A stretch of 6,155 nucleotides of DNA from Prolixibacteraceae bacterium (GTDB lineage: Bacteria; Bacteroidota; Bacteroidia; Bacteroidales; Prolixibacteraceae). Location of the stretch: NCBI GenBank assembly GCA_009782655.1, contig WRIQ01000072.1, forward strand, positions 1-6,155, written 5' to 3'. Below the pieces are notes generated by a model. That model searched no databases, was not told where the DNA came from, and saw only the letters and a program-made list of their open reading frames with translations. Of this stretch, positions 1 through 5,913 are shown piece after piece; position 1 is the stretch's first letter; the number at the start of each line of letters is the position of its first letter. The translations under genes were made by a program, and so were the position numbers.

Positions 1-297
1 GATCCGCAAGTCAAAACCTGCTCGGCATACGAAAAAACAGGCATGAAAGAAATTTGGGAATCCATCGTCCAATACCGCGAGTTAACGGCGAAAAACGGCT
101 ACTTCATTTCAAACAGGAATGCTCAATCGCTCTTTTGGATGTTCGAAACCATTGATGAACAGCTAAAATCGGGATTCTATAACAACGAAGGAATAAAGGC
201 AAAACTGAAAATATACGAGAAAAAAATATTGAATGCCCAAATCAGTTCCTTCGAAGCAGCAAGGCAACTTCTTGAGATATACTCGACCCTGAAATAG
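1..297 (+). CDS. meaB: MeaB/ArgK-type GTPase, C-terminal fragment (5' end outside window)
   Basis: The open frame runs from the first base to a TAG at 295-297, giving the last 98 residues of a protein that normally has about 320-370. The fragment starts DPQVKTCSAYEKTG. The CSA resembles the G5 (guanine-contacting) loop of G3E P-loop GTPases, followed by the 'G-I/M-x-E-I/V-W' helix typical of MeaB/ArgK. The rest is the helical C-terminal region that forms the dimerisation arm in this family. Known family members protect and load adenosylcobalamin-dependent methylmalonyl-CoA mutase. The P-loop and switch regions lie upstream and cannot be seen. An internal ATG at 43 is in frame but falls inside the conserved domain, so it is not the real start. 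Mutase genes might lie upstream, but that is inference. The next gene starts 122 bp later with its own promoter-like element. Confidence 0.85.
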   Translation, partial: DPQVKTCSAYEKTGMKEIWESIVQYRELTAKNGYFISNRNAQSLFWMFETIDEQLKSGFYNNEGIKAKLKIYEKKILNAQISSFEAARQLLEIYSTLK

Positions 298-383
298 TTT
301 TTAAAGCAGCGGTGGGAAAATCATTACCTCGAACATGGTTCTGGATTGCGGGAACATTTTTTATTTTCGTTTTTTTATTTGGG

Positions 384-391
384 TATCTTTG
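384..391 (+). promoter_or_regulatory. Putative Bacteroidota -7 promoter element for lpd
   Basis: TATCTTTG matches the Bacteroidota -7 consensus TAnnTTTG exactly and ends 28 bp before the ATG at 420. It lies in a T-rich stretch. I see no convincing -33 TTTG at the usual spacing, so the call rests on the -7 match and its position. If real, it supports the 420 start, because the in-frame GTG at 312 would lie upstream of the transcript. Confidence 0.5.
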
Positions 392-419
392 TAGCGGAAA
401 AACAGTAAAAAACACACTC

Positions 420-1811
420 ATGAATTATGATGTTATAATTATTGGCAGCGGGCCAGGAGGTTATGTAGCCGCCATCAGGGCGTCGCAATTGGGAATGAAA
501 GTTTGCGTGGTCGAAAGAGATGAGTTGGGCGGCATTTGCCTCAACTGGGGATGTATTCCCACAAAGTCGTTGCTCAAAAGTGCGCAGGTTTACGAATATG
601 CAAACCATGCAAAAGATTACGGCGTTTCCGTGCTTGGCGAGGTGAAACCCGATTTCGGGGCGATGGTGGCGCGGAGCCGCGGAGTAGCTACCGGCATGAG
701 CAAGGGAATCCAATACCTGTTCAAGAAAAATAAAATCGAGGTGGTTGCCGGAATCGGAAAGCTGAAAGGAAAAAACAGAGTGGAAGTGACTTTGCCAGAT
801 GGCACAAAAAGTGAAATCACTGCTGCGCATATTATTTTGGCTATGGGATCGAGGGCGCGTCAACTGCCTAACTTGCCCCTCGACGGGGAAAAGATATTCG
901 GCTACCGCAAAGCCATGACATTGGACAAACAGCCCGGGTCGATGGTCGTTATCGGTTCGGGAGCCATCGGCAGCGAGTTTGCATGGTTTTACCAGACAAT
1001 AGGCACGCAGGTTACGTTGGTAGAATTTATGCCCAACATCGTCCCCCTCGAAGATGAAGAGGTTTCCCGCCAACTCGAACGCTCTTTCAAGAAAACAGGA
1101 ATGACGGTGCTGACATCGTCGACCGTTGAAAGCGTTGACACAAGCGGTGAGAAGTGTAAAGTTGTTATCTCCGCGAAAAAAGGCGAAATAACAGTTGTGG
1201 CCGATGTGGTTTTTTCGGCGGTGGGAATTGTACCTAATATCGAAAATATAGGGCTTGAAGAAACCGACATCGAGGTGGAAAAAGGAAGGGTGAAAGTAGA
1301 TGAATTTTACCGTACCAACATAGAAGGCGTTTATGCCATCGGCGACATCATCGGCACACAGGCTTTGGCGCATGTAGCATCGGCCGAGGGGATTGCCTGT
1401 GTCGAGAAAATTGCTGGTTTGAATCCAGCCCCCATTGATTATTCGAATATTCCGGGATGCACATATACCAACCCCGAAGTTTCGTCCGTAGGGCTGACAG
1501 AAGCCAAAGCTCGCGAGGCGGGATACGAAATCAAAGTTGGAAAATTCCCTTTCACGGCCAGCGGGAAAGCGAGCGCCGCCGGTCAAAAAGACGGATTTGT
1601 GAAGCTGATTTTTGAAGCGCAATACGGCGAGCTGTTGGGCGCTCATATGATTGGCGGCAACGTCACCGAGATGATTGCCGAATTGGTGCTGGCAAAGAAA
1701 GTAGAAGTCACCGGTCACGAGCTGATAAAGACCATACACCCGCACCCCACCATGAGCGAAGCGATCATGGAAGCTGCTGCGGCAGCTTACGACGAAGCCA
1801 TTCACACGTAA
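420..1811 (+). CDS. lpd: Dihydrolipoyl dehydrogenase (E3)
   Basis: This cytoplasmic flavoprotein reoxidises the dihydrolipoyl groups of 2-oxo-acid dehydrogenase complexes or the glycine cleavage H protein and passes electrons to NAD+. The 463-residue product has the usual family length. Visible motifs, numbered from the ATG at 420, are the FAD dinucleotide fold GSGPGG (9-14), the redox disulfide in GGICLNWGCIPTKS (C40 and C45), the NAD-binding GSGAIGSEF (179-187), the second FAD motif AIGD (306-309, Asp309), and the C-terminal dimer-interface active site HPHPTMSE (His442 and Glu447 as the catalytic pair). All key residues are present. A longer frame from a GTG at 312 would add 36 residues with a hydrophobic stretch. 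I reject it because family members begin right at the FAD strand (MNYDVIIIGSG) and a promoter element lies inside the extension. No E1 or E2 gene is adjacent, so the partner complex cannot be inferred. Confidence 0.96.
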   Translation: MNYDVIIIGSGPGGYVAAIRASQLGMKVCVVERDELGGICLNWGCIPTKSLLKSAQVYEYANHAKDYGVSVLGEVKPDFGAMVARSRGVATGMSKGIQYLFKKNKIEVVAGIGKLKGKNRVEVTLPDGTKSEITAAHIILAMGSRARQLPNLPLDGEKIFGYRKAMTLDKQPGSMVVIGSGAIGSEFAWFYQTIGTQVTLVEFMPNIVPLEDEEVSRQLERSFKKTGMTVLTSSTVESVDTSGEKCKVVISAKKGEITVVADVVFSAVGIVPNIENIGLEETDIEVEKGRVKVDEFYRTNIEGVYAIGDIIGTQALAHVASAEGIACVEKIAGLNPAPIDYSNIPGCTYTNPEVSSVGLTEAKAREAGYEIKVGKFPFTASGKASAAGQKDGFVKLIFEAQYGELLGAHMIGGNVTEMIAELVLAKKVEVTGHELIKTIHPHPTMSEAIMEAAAAAYDEAIHT

Positions 1812-1839
1812 TTTTTTTCAGGGAATAAAACAGTAATTC

Positions 1840-1866
1840 ACTCCGAACTTTATTTCTTTCCGGAGT
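1840..1866 (+). terminator. Weak stem-loop after lpd, possible terminator
   Basis: ACTCCG (1840-1845) and CGGAGT (1861-1866) form a perfect 6-bp stem around a 15-nt A/T-rich loop, 28 bp after the lpd stop. The sequence after the stem is A/T-rich (CTTTAAATCTT) but is not a clean U tract. The position fits transcription termination before the next promoter, but the stem is short and the loop large. Confidence 0.35.
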
Positions 1867-1927
1867 AACTCTTTAAATCTTGTATGTTTTCATAAAACAA
1901 TCTGTTTTTTTGCGAACTTTGCAAATA

Positions 1928-1935
1928 TAAATTTG
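1928..1935 (+). promoter_or_regulatory. Putative -7 promoter element for the pseudouridine synthase gene
   Basis: TAAATTTG is an exact match to TAnnTTTG but ends only 7 bp before the ATG at 1943, which would leave almost no 5' leader. A TTTG at 1909-1912 is 15 bp upstream, closer than usual for a -33 element. A second candidate, GAACTTTG at 1914-1921, mismatches only the first base and would give a more normal leader. Which one is used cannot be settled from sequence. Confidence 0.4.
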
Positions 1936-1942
1936 ACGATTC

Positions 1943-3010
1943 ATGAGAAAAGAAATAAGAGGAAACAGGCGTGGCGGGCGAGTGCAGCACGACAAGGGCA
2001 TAGAGAAAAAAACTGTCGTCCGCTCCGGCGGAGCCCGCAAATCCAGAGAAGAACATTCCAAACCGGCTAAGAGCGATTTTTCTCCTACCGGCGAGAGAAG
2101 GCAAAGAAGGACAGCCTCAGGCAACGAAAGTGTGCAGCATGGCAGGGTATACGACAAACGCAGCAACAAAGGCAGCCCCACCGAAAGGAAAAAGCTGGTG
2201 AAGAGAAACGAGCGTCGACTGTCGAGGCGGGAGATGCTCAGGGAATTGGGGCTTGAACACGATTGGCAAAAAAGAGGCGTCCGAAAACCCAAAGCCGAAA
2301 GCGATCTGATGCGCCTCAACCGCCACATCGCCAATTCGGGCGTTTGTTCGCGACGCGAAGCCGACACCTACATTCAGGCAGGCGTCGTTTCAGTGAATGG
2401 CCAAGTGGTCACCGAACTGGGAGCCAAAGTTTCGTCCAACGACGAAGTGCGTTTTCACGGAGAGCTTATCAATCCCGAAAAGAAAGTTTACATACTCCTC
2501 AACAAACCAAAAGGTTATGTGACAACCACAGAAGACCCTCACGCCGTACAAACGGTCATGGATTTAATCCGCCCAGCATGTACGCAACGCGTATATCCCG
2601 TCGGCCGCTTAGACAAAAATACCACAGGATTGCTGTTGTTCACCAACGATGGCGATTTGGCAAAACGTTTGTCGCATCCGTCGCACAATGTAGAAAAAAT
2701 TTATCAGGTGACGCTCGATAAAAATGTGCCGACCAGCGATGTGAAGAAAATCGCTTCCGGAGTTGAACTCGAAGATGGCGTTGTGTCTGCCGACTCCATT
2801 TCGTATGTCGAAGGGCAGGACAAAAATATTATCGGCATCGAAATACACTCAGGAAAAAATAGGATTGTGCGCCGCATATTCGAGCATTTGGGTTACCGCA
2901 TAAAAAGCCTCGACAGAGTTTCATATGCCGGCCTCACTAAGAAAAATCTCCCCCGCGGAAAATGGCGTTTCCTTGCCCCAAAAGAAGTTAATTTTCTGAA
3001 AATGAGATAA
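1943..3010 (+). CDS. rluB: S4-domain 23S rRNA pseudouridine synthase, RsuA/RluB family
   Basis: This enzyme isomerises a specific uridine in rRNA to pseudouridine; family members act on ribosomal precursors in the cytoplasm. The 355-residue product has three parts. Residues 1-122 are a low-complexity, strongly basic extension rich in Arg, Lys, Gly and Ser. Residues 123-175 form an S4 RNA-binding domain (MRLNRHIANSGVCSRREAD, then GVVSVNG). From about 182 to 345 is the catalytic domain, opening with LLNKPKGYVTT and carrying GRLDKNTTGLLLFTNDGDL from 221, with Asp224 as the catalytic aspartate. The later G-KNRIVRRIFEHLGY stretch (304-318) is typical of the RsuA/RluB/RluE/RluF branch. Enterobacterial members lack such an N-terminal tail, while Bacteroidota homologues commonly have one. 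RluB is the most likely assignment, but the exact target uridine cannot be read from sequence. I kept the ATG at 1943 because the basic frame stays open and biased up to it. Confidence 0.9.
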   Translation: MRKEIRGNRRGGRVQHDKGIEKKTVVRSGGARKSREEHSKPAKSDFSPTGERRQRRTASGNESVQHGRVYDKRSNKGSPTERKKLVKRNERRLSRREMLRELGLEHDWQKRGVRKPKAESDLMRLNRHIANSGVCSRREADTYIQAGVVSVNGQVVTELGAKVSSNDEVRFHGELINPEKKVYILLNKPKGYVTTTEDPHAVQTVMDLIRPACTQRVYPVGRLDKNTTGLLLFTNDGDLAKRLSHPSHNVEKIYQVTLDKNVPTSDVKKIASGVELEDGVVSADSISYVEGQDKNIIGIEIHSGKNRIVRRIFEHLGYRIKSLDRVSYAGLTKKNLPRGKWRFLAPKEVNFLKMR

Positions 3011-3017
3011 CAAAATC

Positions 3018-3052
3018 GTCAATTGATAATTGACATGCGACAATTGATAATT
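3018..3052. repeat. Tandem CAATTGATAATT repeat with a small palindrome
   Basis: The 12-mer CAATTGATAATT occurs at 3020-3031 and again at 3041-3052, a 21-bp period. The first copy sits in a perfect inverted repeat: GTCAATT (3018-3024), a 3-nt spacer, and AATTGAC (3028-3034). The second copy is an imperfect version of the same palindrome. The element starts 8 bp after the pseudouridine synthase stop and lies upstream of the sigma factor promoter. It is too A/T-rich for a strong terminator. It may be a dispersed intergenic repeat or a protein-binding site. Confidence 0.6.
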
Positions 3053-3071
3053 CACTTTGCATCCATCCATC

Positions 3072-3103
3072 ATTGAATTTATTCAGCATCGCGTGTAATT
3101 TTG
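3072..3103 (+). promoter_or_regulatory. Putative promoter of the sigma factor / membrane protein operon
   Basis: TAATTTTG at 3096-3103 matches the -7 consensus TAnnTTTG exactly. ATTG at 3072-3075 matches the -33 TTTG at three of four bases with a 20-bp gap. The element ends 29 bp before the ATG at 3133. This is the most complete promoter in the window. It resembles the primary sigma factor's sites, so it gives no sign of autoregulation by the ECF sigma. Confidence 0.5.
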
Positions 3104-3132
3104 CTGTTTTTCGAATACTCATTCCGTAGACG

Positions 3133-3630
3133 ATGGAAAAGCAGTTTTTAGAAATAGTTCAGGTTAATCAGGGAATCATCCACAAAGTTTGCAACATTTA
3201 TTGCGACAATGAGGACGACAAGCGCGATTTGATGCAGGAGATTCTTGCACAATTGTGGCAGTCGTTCCATTCGTTTCGCAACGAATCCAAGTTTTCGACA
3301 TGGATGTACCGTGTGGCCCTCAACACAGCCATTACATCTTTTAAAAAACAAAAACGCCAACCCGACCGCACACCCCTTGACGTGCATAATTTCCAAATCA
3401 TAAATGAAGATTATGCGGTCGAAACCGAAGAAAATCTGAAACTGCTGAGGAGCGCTGTTTCCCAACTTACAGGAGTGGAAAAATCCATTATCCTACTCTA
3501 TCTCGAAGATAAAAGTTTCGAGGAAATAGCCGAGATTACCGGCATCACGCAAAACTATGTGCGCGTGAAGATGAACCGGATAAAAAAGAAATTGAAAAAA
3601 ATGATGTCGTCCGAAAAAGAATTGCCATGA
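3133..3630 (+). CDS. RNA polymerase ECF-type sigma factor
   Basis: This 165-residue protein has the compact two-domain layout of ECF sigma-70 factors, which direct RNA polymerase to a specific regulon. Region 2 covers about residues 10-75. It includes the core-binding helix DLMQEILAQLWQSFHSF (32-48) and the -10-recognition segment FSTWMYRVALNTAITSFKKQKR (54-75, Trp57). A polar linker follows (about 76-100). Region 4 (about 101-156) has the helix-turn-helix FEEIAEITGITQNYVRVKMNRIKKKLKK, with the recognition helix near 138-150. There is no region 1 or 3 and no extra C-terminal domain. Its stop overlaps the next start as ATGA (3627-3630), so the two are very likely translated together. There is no SusC/SusD or FecR-like gene next door, so it is not a standard polysaccharide-utilisation ECF module. 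The signal and regulon are unknown. Confidence 0.92.
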   Translation: MEKQFLEIVQVNQGIIHKVCNIYCDNEDDKRDLMQEILAQLWQSFHSFRNESKFSTWMYRVALNTAITSFKKQKRQPDRTPLDVHNFQIINEDYAVETEENLKLLRSAVSQLTGVEKSIILLYLEDKSFEEIAEITGITQNYVRVKMNRIKKKLKKMMSSEKELP

Positions 3631-4286
3631 AAATGAAAGATTTAAAAAAAGCATGGAGCCAAGTTTCGGCCGATAACGACGGGCGGGACAAGCTTACCGA
3701 AGAGAAAATACAGGCGATGCTCAGCAAGCGCACATCAAGCCTGATTGAGCGCATCGACAAAAATCTGAAAACAGGGTTTGTCATAGTTTTCGTATTAATT
3801 ATTTTCACCGTGCTGGGAGAGATTATTTTTCGGAAATTGTCGCCGGAAAGTTATCTTGATTCGAAAATCCCGCAATGGATAATTGTCGCAAGCGGAATAT
3901 TCAACATATTCATTCTGGGCGTGTTTCTGTTTATTTTTTTCAAATACCTTCAGGTGAAAAAACGAGGCCTTATCAGCGGCAATCTCCGGAAGACACTTAA
4001 AAAAATGATAAGCCTGCTCACCATGTACAAACGGTTGCTGAGCATGGCACTTTTCATAGTTGTTATACTTTTCGCGGCAGCTTTTATGACAGGCGTTTAT
4101 ATTGGGTTGGGCGCCAACAAACCGGACATAGCCACTACCATTGGCCTGATGTCGATATGTGTGCTGATTTTTGCATTGGTTGCGCTGATGTTTTATCTTC
4201 TGTTGCGCTGGATTTTTCACAAGGCGTATGGCGCTTACCTGACCAAATTGAAAAAAACATTGAAAGAGTTGGACGAACTGGAGTGA
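3627..4286 (+). CDS. Four-helix membrane protein of unknown function, co-translated with the sigma factor
   Basis: I do not recognise a named domain. The 219-residue product begins with a cytoplasmic-looking polar segment (1-48) containing LKKAW (6-10) and a Lys/Glu-rich helical stretch, LTEEKIQAMLSKRTSSLIERI (23-43). Four hydrophobic segments follow, at about 49-68, 84-107, 137-160 and 171-195, and then a charged tail (198-219, LTKLKKTLKELDELE) that could form an amphipathic helix or coiled coil. The even number of helices places both ends on one side, presumably the cytoplasm. The 4-bp overlap with the sigma gene suggests equimolar production and a role tied to it, perhaps as a membrane-bound anti-sigma factor. 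This is inference: no zinc-binding HxxxCxxC motif or FecR-like region is present. A second in-frame ATG at 3633 is an alternative start. The reading frame is well supported; the function is not. Confidence 0.85.
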   Translation: MKMKDLKKAWSQVSADNDGRDKLTEEKIQAMLSKRTSSLIERIDKNLKTGFVIVFVLIIFTVLGEIIFRKLSPESYLDSKIPQWIIVASGIFNIFILGVFLFIFFKYLQVKKRGLISGNLRKTLKKMISLLTMYKRLLSMALFIVVILFAAAFMTGVYIGLGANKPDIATTIGLMSICVLIFALVALMFYLLLRWIFHKAYGAYLTKLKKTLKELDELE

Positions 4287-4327
4287 ATGTAAGCTTTCAA
4301 CATTTTCACAAAACATGAGATGTGTTC

Positions 4328-4370
4328 AGTGAAACTGTGAGCGAGCTCCCGCTTCCTCTCAACTTTCACT
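4328..4370. repeat. Imperfect inverted repeat ending in the phosphohexomutase promoter
   Basis: AGTGAAA (4328-4334) is perfectly complementary to TTTCACT (4364-4370). Inside it, GTGAG (4337-4341) pairs with CTCTC (4356-4360) except for one T-T mismatch. The right arm ends on the first base of the putative -7 element. It could be an operator or the remains of a terminator after the membrane protein gene, but the loose interior weakens both readings. Confidence 0.3.
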
Positions 4371-4377
4371 ATATTTG
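4370..4377 (+). promoter_or_regulatory. Putative -7 promoter element for glmM
   Basis: TATATTTG matches TAnnTTTG exactly and ends 20 bp before the ATG at 4398. The leader is very A-rich with no Shine-Dalgarno motif, a usual arrangement in Bacteroidota. No clear -33 TTTG is present at normal spacing; that region is C-rich (CTCCCGCTTCC). Confidence 0.5.
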
Positions 4378-4397
4378 TAAAAATTAAAAACAAAACT

Positions 4398-5786
4398 ATG
4401 GCATTAATAAAATCGATCTCCGGAATCAGGGGAACCATCGGTGGAAAGCCGGGCGAAGGTCTGACGCCGCTCGATGTTGTAAAATTCACCGCTGCATATG
4501 CAACTTGGTCGAAAAAGCAAAATCAGGCTGAAAAAATAACCGTTGTTGTAGGTCGCGATGCACGTATATCGGGGCAGATGGTCGCTTCATTGGTCATTTC
4601 CACGCTCACCGGAATGGGCTGCAACGTGGTCGACATCGGCTTGGCAACAACGCCCACCACCGAAATTGCCGTTACTGAAGAAAAAGCCGGCGGCGGAATC
4701 ATCCTCACGGCCAGCCACAATCCCGGGCAGTGGAATGCACTGAAACTGCTGGACAGCAAGGGCGAGTTCTTGTCGGGCGACGATGGCGCACAAGTGTTGA
4801 AAATTGCCGATGACGAGAATTTTACCTTTGCCGATGTAGGGCAACTGGGGAAAGTAGTCGAAAAAGATTACACAGATCGGCATATCGAGTTGGTGAAATC
4901 GCTGAAATTGGTTGATGTGGAGGCGATTGAGAATGCAGATTTCAAGGTGGCTGTCGATGCTGTTAACTCGGTGGGAGGAATCGTTTTGCCACGTCTTTTA
5001 AAAGCTTTGGGAGTTCGCAGGGTGGTTGAAATAAACTGCGAACCCACAGGGATTTTTGCTCACAACCCGGAGCCCCTCCTCGAGAATCTGATTGATACCT
5101 GCCGGATTACCCGCGAAAGCAACGTCGATGTGACTTTTGTTACCGACCCCGATGTTGACAGGCTTGCCATCCTGAATGAGGATGGAACCGCTTTCAACGA
5201 GGAATATACGTTGGTGGCGATTGCCGATTATGTGTTGGGGAAAACCCCCGGGAATACGGTTTCCAACCTCTCGTCGAGCCGCGCCCTGCCCAATATTACT
5301 GAAAAACATGGCAGGAAATATTATGCCTCGGCTGTTGGCGAAGTCAATGTTGTCGCCAAAATGAAAGCGGTGAATGCCGTTATCGGCGGCGAAGGAAACG
5401 GCGGAATAATATATCCCGAAAGTCACTACGGGCGCGATGCTTTGGTTGGAGTAGCCCTGTTTCTCACCCATTTGGCGAAAAGCGGCCTGAAATGTTCGCA
5501 ACTGCGGGAAACATATCCCGATTATTTCATTTTGAAAAATAAAATCGAATTGACGCCGAAAATCGATGTAGATAAAATTCTGGCGCAAATCAAAGAGTTG
5601 TACAAGAATGAGCAGGTAAACGACATCGACGGTGTGAAAATTGATTTTCCCAAATCGTGGATTCATCTTCGTAAATCGAATACCGAGCCGATAATTCGTA
5701 TCTATTCGGAAGCTTTATCGCCCCAAGAGGCCGACGAGTTGGCGCAAACCATCATCGAAAAAATCAGGCAGATTGCCGGATTGTAA
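4398..5786 (+). CDS. glmM: Phosphoglucosamine mutase / phosphomannomutase family enzyme (GlmM-like)
   Basis: This is a cytoplasmic alpha-D-phosphohexomutase. GlmM converts glucosamine-6-phosphate to glucosamine-1-phosphate, the precursor of UDP-GlcNAc for peptidoglycan and lipopolysaccharide. The 462-residue length is normal for the superfamily. All four signature loops are present: the phosphoserine loop TASHNP (104-109, Ser106), the metal-binding DPDVDR (250-255), the sugar-recognition loop GEGNGG (331-336), and the phosphate-binding RKSNTEPIIRIYSEA (425-439). The N-terminus also has the conserved SGIRGTIG (8-15). The sugar loop differs from the GEQSGH of classical bacterial GlmM and is closer to archaeal-type phosphohexomutases (GEENGG). 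Phosphomannomutase or phosphoglucomutase activity therefore remains possible. It appears to be transcribed alone. The ATG fits both the family N-terminus and the upstream promoter. Confidence 0.9.
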   Translation: MALIKSISGIRGTIGGKPGEGLTPLDVVKFTAAYATWSKKQNQAEKITVVVGRDARISGQMVASLVISTLTGMGCNVVDIGLATTPTTEIAVTEEKAGGGIILTASHNPGQWNALKLLDSKGEFLSGDDGAQVLKIADDENFTFADVGQLGKVVEKDYTDRHIELVKSLKLVDVEAIENADFKVAVDAVNSVGGIVLPRLLKALGVRRVVEINCEPTGIFAHNPEPLLENLIDTCRITRESNVDVTFVTDPDVDRLAILNEDGTAFNEEYTLVAIADYVLGKTPGNTVSNLSSSRALPNITEKHGRKYYASAVGEVNVVAKMKAVNAVIGGEGNGGIIYPESHYGRDALVGVALFLTHLAKSGLKCSQLRETYPDYFILKNKIELTPKIDVDKILAQIKELYKNEQVNDIDGVKIDFPKSWIHLRKSNTEPIIRIYSEALSPQEADELAQTIIEKIRQIAGL

Positions 5787-5810
5787 TTTATGCGTACAGA
5801 ACAGATAGTC

Positions 5811-5833
5811 TGGGAGTTGCGAGTTTTGGGAGT
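5811..5833. repeat. Short GGGAGT-type repeat cluster
   Basis: Three near-identical heptamers lie together after the glmM stop: TGGGAGT (5811-5817), TGCGAGT (5818-5824) and TGGGAGT (5827-5833). They do not form a hairpin by themselves. This may be a remnant of a dispersed intergenic repeat; no function can be assigned. Confidence 0.4.
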
Positions 5834-5883
5834 CAAAATCAGAGCATCCTCGCTACATAAAATATGATTCCCGAAATCTTTCT

Positions 5884-5891
5884 TATTTTTG
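5884..5891 (+). promoter_or_regulatory. Putative -7 promoter element for rdgB
   Basis: TATTTTTG matches TAnnTTTG exactly and ends 22 bp before the ATG at 5914. No clear -33 TTTG is seen. T-runs match this consensus easily, so support comes mostly from its position, which mirrors the other genes here. Confidence 0.45.
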
Positions 5892-5913
5892 TTCGAACAG
5901 GAAATATAAAATT

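Noticed and set aside
43..297. A separate 84-residue gene starting at the ATG at 43
   Set aside because: The frame stays open to the first base and the upstream codons encode the conserved TCSA motif of MeaB, so this is the tail of a larger gene.
375..1805. A 476-codon open frame on the minus strand opposite lpd
   Set aside because: It mirrors a clear lpd gene with all catalytic motifs. Its product is rich in His, Phe, Cys and Asn, has no recognisable domain, and looks like the complement of a codon-biased gene.
1873..2367. Minus-strand frame opposite the basic tail of the pseudouridine synthase
   Set aside because: Its Leu/Ser/Arg-rich product is what the complement of an Arg/Lys-rich coding sequence gives, and the plus-strand frame continues directly into a real S4 domain.
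4998..5666. A 222-codon minus-strand frame opposite glmM
   Set aside because: It lies wholly within the phosphohexomutase gene, and I recognise no domain or start signal for it.
5819..5853. Possible hairpin GCGAG / CTCGC after glmM as a terminator
   Set aside because: The stem is only 5 bp with a 25-nt loop and no U tract follows, so it is not distinguishable from chance.
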